From Maribellus comscasis (lineage in GTDB: Bacteria; Bacteroidota; Bacteroidia; Bacteroidales; Prolixibacteraceae), in the NCBI RefSeq assembly GCF_009762775.1, contig NZ_CP046401.1:2480001-2544000 (forward strand): 64,000 nt of DNA, given 5' to 3'. Both the position numbers and the translations under genes were made by a program. The notes under the pieces are model-generated. The model saw nothing but the letters and a program-made list of their open reading frames with translations, made no database searches and was not told the origin of the DNA. Within the stretch, counting starts at the first letter, position 1; every line of letters begins with the position of its first letter. This document shows positions 36,185 through 45,090 of this stretch, one piece after another.

Positions 36185-36649
36185 TTATTTGATTCTTTTT
36201 ATAAACTCTACGTCGTCAACAATGTATATCAAATGTTCTTCATCGGTATTATTCAGTCTTAATTTCCCTTTTATTGCGATGTAATCATCGGTTTTTAGTT
36301 TTTTGAATTTATCCATTTCATCTTTTTTGATGTTCATTTCAACAATGGTTTCAATACCCGCACCCGAGCAGAAAAAACACTGGATTGAAGGACTATTTGA
36401 CAAGACAAAAATATACCCTGTCATATCGCCGGGAAGATAAAATCCGTTAATGGTAATCTCTTTCCCGTTTGCAGCCTCCAGTTTATCGCCAAATTTTGCT
36501 TTGGGCAACATGGCCTGGTACTTCAAAGAAAAACGGTATTTCACTTTTACATCGTTCAGAAACAAATCCCAAACAGTATCATTATTTAATGTTTGTCCGA
36601 TACTATTTAAAGAGAGAACCCAAAATAAGATTACACCAATAAATTTCAT
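36185..36649 (-). CDS. DUF3299-like secreted protein
   Basis: A 154-residue protein with a signal peptide (LFWVLSLNSIGQT). The domain contains LEAANGKEITINGFYLPGD, FVLSNSPSIQCFFCSGAG and YIAIKGKLRLNN, the OB-like layout with a Cys pair seen in DUF3299 proteins. Biochemical role is unknown. It starts 4 bp after the permease stop and probably belongs to the ZIP-ABC operon. Confidence 0.68.
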   Translation of the reverse strand: MKFIGVILFWVLSLNSIGQTLNNDTVWDLFLNDVKVKYRFSLKYQAMLPKAKFGDKLEAANGKEITINGFYLPGDMTGYIFVLSNSPSIQCFFCSGAGIETIVEMNIKKDEMDKFKKLKTDDYIAIKGKLRLNNTDEEHLIYIVDDVEFIKRIK

Positions 36650-36653
36650 TCGT

Positions 36654-38033
36654 TTAAATCTTGCTTAAAATAAAATGAATATCTGTTTTATACGCTTTAA
36701 TGGCCGGAAACAGCGATGCCAGTGCCCCGACAATAAAACAATATAACAATAACAACAACTCTTTTCCGCTTATTCCCTGTATTCCGGTAAAACTAATTGC
36801 TGAAATTTGTGGTAATATCAGCCAAATTATTCGTGAAATAATGATTCCGGCTAACCAGCCTCCCAAAGATAAAATAGTTCCTTGTGAAAGCAGCAAAAAC
36901 ATAACTTTAATGCGGGAAGCGCCGAGCGCTCTTAACAATGCCACTTCGTAAATACTTTGATTGAGCGTATTGGTTAAATGAATTAAAATATTCAACCCGG
37001 AAATAACAATTATTATCCACGCCAGAATTTTAAATGTTTCAATTCCGTACCCTAAAAAGCCCATTAATCGGTTTAATTCGAGTGCCGGAGAGGCAGCCTG
37101 CATATTTGTATTTTCGTTGATAATACGAGGCAAAGAAGCAATTGCGATCGGACTGCGGGCAAACACCAAAAGCGCTGTGATTTCACTGGAAGGATCACTG
37201 TCTGCTTCCTGCAAAATTCCTTTATAATCGTTGTATGCGCGAAGTTCTTCTTTTGAAAGATCTTGCTGGTGTTCAACTTTATACAAAGCCGAATCAAGCA
37301 AAGCACTGTGAACATGTTCTTCCTCATGTGCATGTTCATCGTGGTGATGTTCTTCTGCTTCTGCCTCTTCATGATGATGATCTTCGTCCTCTTCTTCAAC
37401 TCCCTCGTGATGGTGATGATGAGAATGTACCAGCCATACACTTTCTACAGGAGTAAGAACAAGCCGGTTCGTTACATTTTCATTCGGTTCCATTATTCCT
37501 ACAACAGTGTATTTAAACTCATCGTGATGATGGCCGGATTGCGTAAAACCGTGAACACCGGTAAATAAATCGCCAACTTTCAATCCTGTTTTTTCAGCAA
37601 CTTCAGCACCAATTACCACGTCCATCGATTTTGAAAACCACTTTCCTTCCTTCAGTTTACATTCATACAAATCGGGGTACGATTGTTCTGTTCCAACAAT
37701 GCGGTAGCCTTTGTAATTGTCTCCCAATGCCATTGGAATGGTACTTTTCACCATCGGGTTTGATTTGATTTTATTGGCCTCTTCCAAACTAATATTTCCG
37801 GTAGGAACGTCGGCCTGAAAAACAGAAGAAAGTATTAATTGCAACGGACTTCCTTTCGCTCCAACAACCAAATCTACGCCTGCAATATTTTGTCGAAAGT
37901 TTTGTTCAAAACGTTTTTCGAACCGGAATATCAGCGAAATAATAGTGACTCCGACAGCAAATAATAACAAGCTTAAAAATGTATTGAAGGGTTTGGCGGT
38001 TAATTTTGCGATACTCAATTTGAATATATTCAT
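36654..38033 (-). CDS. FtsX/MacB-type ABC transporter permease with His-rich periplasmic loop
   Basis: A 459-residue protein: one N-terminal helix (residues 17-35), a large periplasmic region (40-330), and three C-terminal helices in the FtsX fold (VALLRALGASRIKVMFLLLS is typical). The periplasmic region carries a run of about 20 His mixed with Glu/Asp between residues 203 and 242. Such clusters bind zinc or similar metals. The start overlaps the ATPase gene by 4 bp. MacB/Lol-type pairs normally move lipoproteins or other substrates by mechanotransmission; here a metal-linked job is inferred. Confidence 0.85.
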   Translation of the reverse strand: MNIFKLSIAKLTAKPFNTFLSLLLFAVGVTIISLIFRFEKRFEQNFRQNIAGVDLVVGAKGSPLQLILSSVFQADVPTGNISLEEANKIKSNPMVKSTIPMALGDNYKGYRIVGTEQSYPDLYECKLKEGKWFSKSMDVVIGAEVAEKTGLKVGDLFTGVHGFTQSGHHHDEFKYTVVGIMEPNENVTNRLVLTPVESVWLVHSHHHHHEGVEEEDEDHHHEEAEAEEHHHDEHAHEEEHVHSALLDSALYKVEHQQDLSKEELRAYNDYKGILQEADSDPSSEITALLVFARSPIAIASLPRIINENTNMQAASPALELNRLMGFLGYGIETFKILAWIIIVISGLNILIHLTNTLNQSIYEVALLRALGASRIKVMFLLLSQGTILSLGGWLAGIIISRIIWLILPQISAISFTGIQGISGKELLLLLYCFIVGALASLFPAIKAYKTDIHFILSKI

Positions 38034-38671
38034 TTTCCCGATGGTTTTAAGTAAAGAATATTCTCGAATTGTTTTTTGATTCGGGAATCGTGCGTTGCAA
38101 TCAGTAATGTAAGTTTATGTTCCGATGACACTTTTTGTAAAAGCGTAATAAACCGCATACAATTGTTATCATCGAGACTAGAGGTTGGTTCATCGGCAAA
38201 CAAAGCCAGAGGCTTATTTACCAGAGAGCGTGCCACCGAAAAACGCTGAAGTTCGCCCTGACTTAATTCCGAAGGATATTTATTCACCAGTTTTGCAATT
38301 CCCAACTGTTCTGTCAATTGGGATACATAATCCGGATCTTTTGAACCGCCGGCCAGTGTTTGCGCAATCAGCAAATTTTTGTTCATACTGATGTCTTCAA
38401 CAAACAAGTGCTTCTGGAAAATAAATCCAAAGTTCTTTCCACGAAATTCATCCAACTTGTTTTGCTTTAGTTTGCAAATGTTGGTATCGTCAACTACTAT
38501 TTCTCCTGAAGAAGGAGACAAAATTCCTGCAAGCAAATGAAGCAAAGTGGTTTTTCCTGAACCGGAATCGCCGATCATCGCCATTTGTTCGCCCGAGGCC
38601 ATTTCCAAATCCGGAAAATTCATCTCATTGCCTCGTTTGTACTTAAATTTTAAATTTTTGGTTTTTATCAT
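38030..38671 (-). CDS. ABC transporter ATP-binding protein (LolD/MacB type)
   Basis: A 213-residue protein with Walker A GDSGSGKTTLLHLLAG, the Q-loop region FGFIFQKHLFVEDI, signature LSQGELQRFSVARSL, Walker B LALFADEPTSSLDD and H-loop LLIATHDSR. It powers the neighbouring permease. It overlaps both neighbours by 4 bp, so expression is tightly coupled with the ZIP transporter gene upstream. Confidence 0.92.
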   Translation of the reverse strand: MIKTKNLKFKYKRGNEMNFPDLEMASGEQMAMIGDSGSGKTTLLHLLAGILSPSSGEIVVDDTNICKLKQNKLDEFRGKNFGFIFQKHLFVEDISMNKNLLIAQTLAGGSKDPDYVSQLTEQLGIAKLVNKYPSELSQGELQRFSVARSLVNKPLALFADEPTSSLDDNNCMRFITLLQKVSSEHKLTLLIATHDSRIKKQFENILYLKPSGK

Positions 38672-39480
38672 TTTGTATGACTTAAATAAGTATTAATAGG
38701 TTTAGTTGTTTCCTGTGTATGCGTGTGTGTATGCGAATGATTTTCACTTAAAGAATGCATTAAGAAAAGTCCTAAAAAAATGAATGCGAACTGGATTACA
38801 TTTTTACGAAATGATTTTTCTTTATTGATTTCGGGAACAAGGCTACTTCCGGCAAGGTAAATAAAGCCACCGGCAGCCACCGGCAATACATAAACCGAAA
38901 GCGAGCTAATAATTGAACCTGCCCACAATGTTACAATTGCCCCGGCAATGGCTGTTGTTGCCGATAGAAAGTTAAACCACAGTGCTTTCTTCCGTTTAAA
39001 CCCGGCGTGAATCAATACCCCAAAATCACTGATTTCCTGTGGGATTTCGTGTAAAATTACAGCTAGTGTTGTCGTTATACCAATTTCTGGAGAAGTCATC
39101 CAGCCGGCTGCGATTAAAATACCGTCAGTAAAATTATGCAGCCCGTCGGTTACCAAACTGATGTAACCCAGCGGCATAATTTCAGCATCTTTTTTAACGT
39201 TGTGATTGTGGTTTAAATGGACAATCTTTTCAATTCCGAGCATCACTAAAAATCCACCCATCACCAGCATTCCAACCATTTTTCCATCGTGAAAAATATG
39301 GAACGACTCGGGTAATAAAACAAAGAACGAGTTCCCGAATAATGTTCCAATCGCGAAACTAATCAGGCTAAAAACAATAAACTCGGTTTTTATTCCTTTT
39401 AAAGCTACAATTACAATTCCTGATAATGATAAAATACTTACCAGCACAGTGCTGGTTATTGTTGATATCCAAATTTCCAC
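38668..39480 (-). CDS. ZIP family metal transporter
   Basis: A 270-residue protein with eight predicted helices. A His-rich loop (HLNHNHNVKK) lies between helices 3 and 4. The ZIP metal-binding helices contain DGLHNFTDGILIAAG (helix 4) and LHEIPQEISDFGVLIHAG (helix 5). The tail is His-rich (ENHSHTHTHTQ). ZIP proteins move zinc or other divalent metals into the cytoplasm. It is first in a four-gene operon with the ABC pair and the DUF3299-like gene. Confidence 0.92.
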   Translation of the reverse strand: MEIWISTITSTVLVSILSLSGIVIVALKGIKTEFIVFSLISFAIGTLFGNSFFVLLPESFHIFHDGKMVGMLVMGGFLVMLGIEKIVHLNHNHNVKKDAEIMPLGYISLVTDGLHNFTDGILIAAGWMTSPEIGITTTLAVILHEIPQEISDFGVLIHAGFKRKKALWFNFLSATTAIAGAIVTLWAGSIISSLSVYVLPVAAGGFIYLAGSSLVPEINKEKSFRKNVIQFAFIFLGLFLMHSLSENHSHTHTHTQETTKPINTYLSHTK

Positions 39481-39626
39481 TTTCTGAACTTTTTATTTTT
39501 ATACTTGTGTTTACTGAATTGTTTAAAAAAAAGACTTCGACTTCGCTCAGTCTGACAGTCGCAGGGAATACTCGGTTAGCAACACGTTACAAACCGACAT
39601 ATTTAAACACCTCAGCCTACACCATT

Positions 39627-40145
39627 TTATTTAAAATCGAGATACAAACGACTGGTCTGAATACCTTTGTTTTCCTGATATTTTCCATGTTTATATTCGT
39701 CAAAATCGCCTTCAATGGTGTGAAAGTAAATTTGGCAAACCGGCACACCGGGATACACTTTCACCGGCTTTACACAAAACATTTCCAGCGTCCAATATCC
39801 TTTAAAACCAACATCTCCAAAACCTGCTGTAACATGAATAAATAAACCGAGCCTTCCAACCGAAGACCGCCCTTCGAGCATCGGAACATACTTTTTTGTT
39901 TCGGTAAATTCCACGGTTCGCCCCAGATACAATTCTCCGGGTTGAAGAAGCAAACCATTTTCAGGAATTTGAATGCTGCGATAAGGATTGTTCTCTTTCA
40001 TATCGAGCTCGGGTTTATCATACACCAGCAATTCGTTATGCAGCTGCAAATTGTAGCTATTGGGATTCAACGCTTCTTCATTAAAAGGCTCAATAAAAAT
40101 ATTTTTCCCCAGCTGTCGTTTTATTTCTCTTCCAGATAAAATCAT
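39627..40145 (-). CDS. dcd: dCTP deaminase family protein
   Basis: A 172-residue protein. The core GRSSVGRLGLFIHVTAGFGD, then VGFKGYWTLEMFCVKPVKVY and PGVPVCQIYFHTIEGD, is the dCTP deaminase/dUTPase trimer signature. It deaminates dCTP to dUTP in the dTMP pathway. It overlaps a 71-residue ORF upstream by 4 bp and sits between the COG0523 and ZIP operons. Its link to metal metabolism, if any, is unclear. Confidence 0.9.
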   Translation of the reverse strand: MILSGREIKRQLGKNIFIEPFNEEALNPNSYNLQLHNELLVYDKPELDMKENNPYRSIQIPENGLLLQPGELYLGRTVEFTETKKYVPMLEGRSSVGRLGLFIHVTAGFGDVGFKGYWTLEMFCVKPVKVYPGVPVCQIYFHTIEGDFDEYKHGKYQENKGIQTSRLYLDFK

Positions 40146-40357
40146 GACAATTCCTGTAATGCCCGTTCGAAATATTCTTTAATACGCACAGTATATTCTT
40201 CTCCATATTTCTCGGAAAAGCGTATCCGCTCAATGTTTTTTTTATCACTCATAATACGAAGTCGGGAAGCAATAAAATCCTTTGAAAACTTTTGTCCGCT
40301 TTCGCCAAATAAACATTGTTTCCATTCGCCGTATGTTTTCTTTAAATCTGCTGCCAT
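40142..40357 (-). CDS. Small conserved-looking hypothetical protein
   Basis: A 71-residue protein, highly charged and helical (KDFIASRLRIMSDKKNIERI, YTVRIKEYFERALQELS). There is no signal peptide and no recognised domain. It begins 19 bp after the COG0523 gene and overlaps dcd by 4 bp, a coupling that argues it is real. Confidence 0.65.
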   Translation of the reverse strand: MAADLKKTYGEWKQCLFGESGQKFSKDFIASRLRIMSDKKNIERIRFSEKYGEEYTVRIKEYFERALQELS

Positions 40358-40376
40358 CGTAAACTATTTTATTCAT

Positions 40377-41585
40377 CTAAACCGGCCACTGGTCTAGAAA
40401 CTCGTGTGTTTTTGTTTCCATGCCCCGTATTTCTTCTTCGGTACACAAACATTCTTCCAGGTCTGCCCGTATTCCTTCTTCGTCCATATTTTGGCCAATT
40501 AAAACCAATTCGGTCTGCCGGTCGCCAAAACGTTTGTCCCATTTTTTCATAATATATTCTTCATTTTGTTGAAAAGCGGGATGCTGGTTGCGTTCCAGTG
40601 TACTTAACGAAGCCCACCAAACTCCGGCACGGTCGGCTTTTATTGAACCACCGGCCTGGCTCCAGCTAAAAGCTGCTTCCGGACGCGAAGCCATCCAAAA
40701 TAAACCTTTGCTCCGAATAATGGTTAAATCCCAGCTTTCATTAATGTATTTCCATAAACGCGCCGGATGAAAAGGGCGTTTTTCCCTGTAAACAAACGAT
40801 GCAATTCCGTACTCTTCTGTTTCCGGCACATGTTCCTCTTCCAATTCTCTAATCCAGCCTGCAGATGTGGAAGCCTCGTAAAAATCGAACTTTCCTGTAT
40901 TTACAATTTCGTCGATTTCAACTTTACCGTGTGAGGAAGTAAGTATTTTTGCTCCTGGATTTAATTTCTGAAGTACACTTTTAAGCTCTTCCAATTTTCC
41001 CGGACTGACCAAATCCACTTTATTTATAATGATGACGTTGGCAAATTCCACCTGATCCGTCAACAGATTTACAATGGTTCTTTCGTCATTCGGATCGTCG
41101 TCATTCATATCACGATCTCCAATGGTATCCAAACTACCAAAATCCTTTTCAAAATTAAGCGCATCAACCACGGTTACCATGGTATCAATCTTCGCCCACT
41201 TTGTTAAATCAATTTCCAAATCTTCAAAAGGATAAGTAAATGTTTGGGCAATTGGCACAGGTTCGGCAATTCCGGTTCCTTCAATTAACAAATAATCAAA
41301 TCGTCCCTGCCGAGTTAGTTTTTCAACCTCTTTAACCAGGTCTTCGCGCAAGGTGCAGCAAATACAGCCATTGCTCATTTCAACCAACTTTTCCTCAGTG
41401 CGGGAAAGCACATTTTCATTTTCAACCGTTTGCGCATCAATATTGACTTCGCTCATATCGTTCACAATTACAGCGGCACGCAAGCCATTTTTGTTGTGTA
41501 AAATATGATTTAACAAGGTTGTTTTTCCGGCTCCAAGAAATCCACTTAAAACCGTTACTGGCAGCTTTTTCTCTGTCATTTCCAT
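40377..41585 (-). CDS. COG0523 family GTPase (zinc chaperone-like), second copy
   Basis: 402 residues from the ATG at 41585 (MEMTEKKLPVTVLSGFLGAG). An in-frame upstream start would overlap the preceding gene. Walker A is GFLGAGKTTLLNH, followed by SNGCICCTLREDL with the CxCC metal motif, INKVDL (NKxD) and a C-terminal CobW_C domain (FHPARLWKYI). The family (YjiA, YeiR, ZNG1) hands zinc or other metals to client proteins under metal limitation. This copy lacks a strong His run, unlike the first. Confidence 0.9.
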   Translation of the reverse strand: MEMTEKKLPVTVLSGFLGAGKTTLLNHILHNKNGLRAAVIVNDMSEVNIDAQTVENENVLSRTEEKLVEMSNGCICCTLREDLVKEVEKLTRQGRFDYLLIEGTGIAEPVPIAQTFTYPFEDLEIDLTKWAKIDTMVTVVDALNFEKDFGSLDTIGDRDMNDDDPNDERTIVNLLTDQVEFANVIIINKVDLVSPGKLEELKSVLQKLNPGAKILTSSHGKVEIDEIVNTGKFDFYEASTSAGWIRELEEEHVPETEEYGIASFVYREKRPFHPARLWKYINESWDLTIIRSKGLFWMASRPEAAFSWSQAGGSIKADRAGVWWASLSTLERNQHPAFQQNEEYIMKKWDKRFGDRQTELVLIGQNMDEEGIRADLEECLCTEEEIRGMETKTHEFLDQWPV

Positions 41586-41590
41586 TTTCT

Positions 41591-42598
41591 CTAATTTTCT
41601 GTTACTTTCTCTTTTTTGTAAACCAGTTTTTGTAAATTTTTCAATAATGCGTCTCTGTCTATATGTTTTCCAATAAATACCAGTTTTGAAAACGGCTTTT
41701 CTTCGGCCCATTCCCTCCCCTGATCAAAAACAAAAGAACCTTTTACAGCGTGAAAAATGTATCGTTCAGGCATGTCGTGAAATCCCAGAATTCCTTTCAC
41801 TCTGAATATGGTGCTTTTATTGAAATAGAGGTAGTGTCTCATCCAAAGGCTGAATAAATCCAAATCAAAAACTTCGTTGAACACAAACCCTTCAGAAACG
41901 ATTTCGTGTTCATGATGATGTGAATGCGTATCGTGAGATTGAGTTCCTGAAAGCGGAGCAAATTTCAGTGTTGACATCTCTATTTTATTCCCCGAATACG
42001 AAAAAGTGTCCAACAAATCAATAGAATCAACTTTGGCAAACTCCACCGGATGAACCGTTGCCATTGGATTTCGTTTCAGTATTTTCGCTTTTAATTCAGC
42101 GACATAACTTTCATGAACCAAATCAATTTTATTCAAAAGAACAATATCTGAAAGTGCCAGTTGCTGCTCCACTTCCTTTTGTTCATCGAGCATGTCTTCC
42201 ATGTTTTCAGCATCGGCAAGGCAAATTACACTGCCTATTTTGAAATGGTACTGAATATTCGTGTTATCGATAAACGGCTTTACAATATTCAGCGGGTTTG
42301 CAATTCCGGTTGTTTCAATTAGTAAATGATTAAACTCGTAAGGACCTTTAAGCAATCGATCAATTGCCGAAAAAAAATCGTTGTTCAACGAGCAGCAAAT
42401 ACATCCGTTTGAGAGCTCAAATATATTTTCGTCGGCACCGATAATCAAGCCACTGTCGATGCCGATTTCACCAAACTCATTTTCAATAATTGCAAATTTC
42501 TTTTCCGGGTACTTCTGTATCAAATTATTCAGAAATGTTGTTTTCCCTGCACCCAAAAAGCCCGTAATAATCGTTACCGGGATTCTTCCGTCTTCCAT
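41591..42598 (-). CDS. COG0523 family GTPase (zinc chaperone-like), first copy
   Basis: A 335-residue protein: Walker A GFLGAGKTTFLNN at residues 13-25, CxCC at 66-69 (SNGCICCSL), LNKIDL, a His-rich linker (SHDTHSHHHEHEIV) and a C-terminal domain (FSLWMRHYLYFN, VKGILGF). Two Zur-box-like palindromes lie 63-115 bp upstream. Placement under such sites is usual for COG0523 genes expressed in zinc starvation. It is followed 5 bp later by its paralogue. Confidence 0.92.
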   Translation of the reverse strand: MEDGRIPVTIITGFLGAGKTTFLNNLIQKYPEKKFAIIENEFGEIGIDSGLIIGADENIFELSNGCICCSLNNDFFSAIDRLLKGPYEFNHLLIETTGIANPLNIVKPFIDNTNIQYHFKIGSVICLADAENMEDMLDEQKEVEQQLALSDIVLLNKIDLVHESYVAELKAKILKRNPMATVHPVEFAKVDSIDLLDTFSYSGNKIEMSTLKFAPLSGTQSHDTHSHHHEHEIVSEGFVFNEVFDLDLFSLWMRHYLYFNKSTIFRVKGILGFHDMPERYIFHAVKGSFVFDQGREWAEEKPFSKLVFIGKHIDRDALLKNLQKLVYKKEKVTEN

Positions 42599-42660
42599 CG
42601 TTTAATTGTTTAATCTTCCTGTTTCCAAACTAAAAATATCGTTTGCATCACTACCTCAAA

Positions 42661-42713
42661 TGCAACAACGATGCAAAAATAGAAAACAAACAATTAAATG
42701 CAACAATGATGCA
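42661..42713. promoter_or_regulatory. Two Zur-box-like palindromes upstream of the COG0523 operon
   Basis: TGCAACAACGATGCA (42661-42675) and TGCAACAATGATGCA (42699-42713) differ at one base and share TGCAA...TGCA arms. With the site at 36090 they give the consensus TGCAAYAAYGWTGCA. The 38-bp offset suggests two bound dimers over the promoter. Confidence 0.7.
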
Positions 42714-42810
42714 ATTAAATATTAACAATGAAATGATTGATTAATTCTATATTAACTTAAGACCTATCGGGAAAGTGTCGTCGGGGAAAATGATTCATTT
42801 AGGAAAATCC

Positions 42811-42951
42811 TCAAATTCTTTCGATAAAATATCCTGTATTTTCAATTACCTTAAATAGGGTTGTTAACTGAAATAGCGAACCTATTATTTTTAAGTCGTT
42901 TTGTTGAATAACTCCAAAATAAGATTTTATATATTTTTCAAGTTCATTCAT
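42811..42951 (-). pseudogene. N-terminal remnant of a Crp/Fnr family regulator
   Basis: 46 codons from the ATG at 42951 read MNELEKYIKSYFGVIQQNDL then KIIGSLFQLTTL. This is the typical opening of Bacteroidota Crp/Fnr regulators, just before the cyclic-nucleotide-binding barrel. After LFQLTTL the match is lost and the frame stops at 42811. No DNA-binding domain is nearby. A short unrelated ORF is the alternative. Confidence 0.45.
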
Positions 42952-43033
42952 TTATATAATAGCTCGTTAAATTACCACTGAATTCAGAATACTCATTATT
43001 ACCAACTTGCAAGAATATGTAATTTTTTGTAGC

Positions 43034-44836
43034 CTATTTTAACGTGTCTTTCAAAAACTCCTTTGGCGTCACCCCGGTTTCCTTTTTGAAATAAGTGTTA
43101 AAAACCGTTTTGGAATTAAAACCGCTTTCGTAGGCCAGTCCAATCAACGAGATATGACTGTTTTCAGGATCTACAGCCAGTTTCTTGAAATATTCAATCC
43201 GGTAGAAATTTATAAACTCATTAAAATTTTTGCCCATACGTTCATTCAGCAGCCACGATAATTTATTGGGGTGAATTTCAACCTGGGCTGCAAGTGAACG
43301 AAGCGAAAGATTCGGAACCAGAAAAGGTTCTTCCTCTTCAATAAAACGAAGCAAATCTTCAGAAAAAACCTTCGCCGTCTCTGCATCTAAAAGAGGTGTT
43401 TTCCCCGGGCTTGATTTTATTTCTTCTTCCCGATGCCGGTATAGTTTTTTTCGGAATTTCTCATAACGCACATCACTTTTTAACTGATTTGCCAAAGGGT
43501 CGGCATAACTAAGCAACAAAACAGACGACTTCAGTTTGATTGCCTTTTCAATCCAATCAAAAGCCTCGTCCGGCTTTCCCATGTTTGCATAAGCTAGATA
43601 CAAATATGAATGCGCCTGAAAAGCTGTTCTTTCCTGCGCTCTCTTTAATAATTCTCCGAAGTATTTGTTGGTCTGAGGCTTATCATTTTTAAGGATGTAC
43701 GCCAAACAAATAGCTCCCAGCTTTTCATCTGGAACCACAATTTCTTTGGGCATTTCGTCGAGGAACTGAATCGCTTCATCATATTTCCCCATCCTCAGCA
43801 AACAATAGCTACGAACAATGTATGCTGGAATGTTATTGGGATTGTTGGTCAAACATTCATTATACAATTTTAACGCCTCAGCATAATTTTCAAAACGATA
43901 GTGATAATAGGCTCTGTAAAATAATGTTTCCTGCGAAATCGGATCAATGCTATGTGCGATCTCCAGATGCTGTTTTGCTTTGTCTTTTTCACCCAAAATC
44001 ATGTATAACATCGACACAAACTGCTGCGCTTCCGGGTAATTCGATTTTAGTTCAACTGCCCGAAGTCCGTGATTAAATGCTTCCTGAAAATCAGCATCAT
44101 AAAAAAAAGAAAAGTTCGCCAAAAGATAATGCACTCCTGCATTTTCAGGATTCAGAGCATACGCCTTGTCCATATAGTCTCGCGACATTGCCCACGCCTC
44201 ATCCCGCGGCATCAACTCTGTTACGGCAAAAAAACTGTATGTATCCGCCAATCCAACAAGCGAATCGGTGTGATTCGGATCAAGTACAATAGCTTTTTCA
44301 TAAAACTCAATGGCTTTACGCGCATCTACCGGATTCCACTTGTTAAAATGATAGCGGCCTTTCAGAAAATATTCATATGCATCCAGACTTTCAGTTTTCT
44401 TTTCCACCAGATGATCCTGTATTTCAAAGTGACCGTACTGTTCTCTGAGTTTATCTGCAATCAACAAACTGATTTCATCCTGAATTTCAAAAATATTCTC
44501 CAATTTCCTGTCCCATGTTTCCGACCAAAAATGAAAATCCTCCTCAGCATGAATCAACTGCGCCGTAATGCGTATTGTTTTTGCTGCCAGGCGAACACTG
44601 CCTTCCAGAATAGTTGACACATTCAACTCTTTCGCAATTTGTGTTATCGGAATGTGTTTACTTTTAAAATAAAAGGACGAAGTTCTTGAAGTTACTTTCA
44701 AATGTTTGATGCTGGCCAACGCATTGATAATTTCTTCTGTTATCCCATCGCTGAAATATTCCATTTCATCATTGCCACTCATATTTGCAAAGGGTAGTAC
44801 AGCTATTGTTTTTTCCGGTGGTTTAAATTTTTCCAT
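43034..44836 (-). CDS. TolB-like/TPR protein with C-terminal AraC helix-turn-helix
   Basis: A 600-residue cytoplasmic protein with no signal peptide or membrane helix. Residues about 8-135 form a TolB-N/FlgO-like domain (KTIAVLPFANMSGNDEMEYF, SDGITEEIINALA, VSTILEGSVR). About 140-460 is a series of TPR repeats (EYFLKGRYHFNKWNPVDA, YPEAQQFVSMLYMILGEKDK). About 495-600 is an AraC-type HTH (LAAQVEIHPNKLSWLLNERM, GLAYESGFNSKTVFNTYFKK). It is probably a transcription regulator whose N-terminal part senses a ligand or partner. It diverges from a dienelactone hydrolase gene, a likely target. Confidence 0.85.
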   Translation of the reverse strand: MEKFKPPEKTIAVLPFANMSGNDEMEYFSDGITEEIINALASIKHLKVTSRTSSFYFKSKHIPITQIAKELNVSTILEGSVRLAAKTIRITAQLIHAEEDFHFWSETWDRKLENIFEIQDEISLLIADKLREQYGHFEIQDHLVEKKTESLDAYEYFLKGRYHFNKWNPVDARKAIEFYEKAIVLDPNHTDSLVGLADTYSFFAVTELMPRDEAWAMSRDYMDKAYALNPENAGVHYLLANFSFFYDADFQEAFNHGLRAVELKSNYPEAQQFVSMLYMILGEKDKAKQHLEIAHSIDPISQETLFYRAYYHYRFENYAEALKLYNECLTNNPNNIPAYIVRSYCLLRMGKYDEAIQFLDEMPKEIVVPDEKLGAICLAYILKNDKPQTNKYFGELLKRAQERTAFQAHSYLYLAYANMGKPDEAFDWIEKAIKLKSSVLLLSYADPLANQLKSDVRYEKFRKKLYRHREEEIKSSPGKTPLLDAETAKVFSEDLLRFIEEEEPFLVPNLSLRSLAAQVEIHPNKLSWLLNERMGKNFNEFINFYRIEYFKKLAVDPENSHISLIGLAYESGFNSKTVFNTYFKKETGVTPKEFLKDTLK

Positions 44837-45090
44837 TTGGTTTTACATATTACGGGAATTCTCTATTGAACGGTAATTCCACCCATATCTCTGCAAAAAA
44901 TAAAGATATTAATTTTAAACATGGGTGCAGAAAAAAAGTTTAAACATAAATATTCTACTGATTGTGAAAAATATTTAAAATGAAATAAACTCAGAAAGAC
45001 TCCGTCAATTGCGGGCTTACTTTTAAGTATTTCTTATTTCAATATGAACAAAACTAGCTCTATGTCAGTTACATAAAATAAAGTTGAACT

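Noticed and set aside
39577..39591. A fourth Zur-box-like site upstream of the ZIP gene (TAGCAACACGTTACA)
   Set aside because: The spacing is one base short and the outer arm bases differ from the other three sites, so I do not count it.
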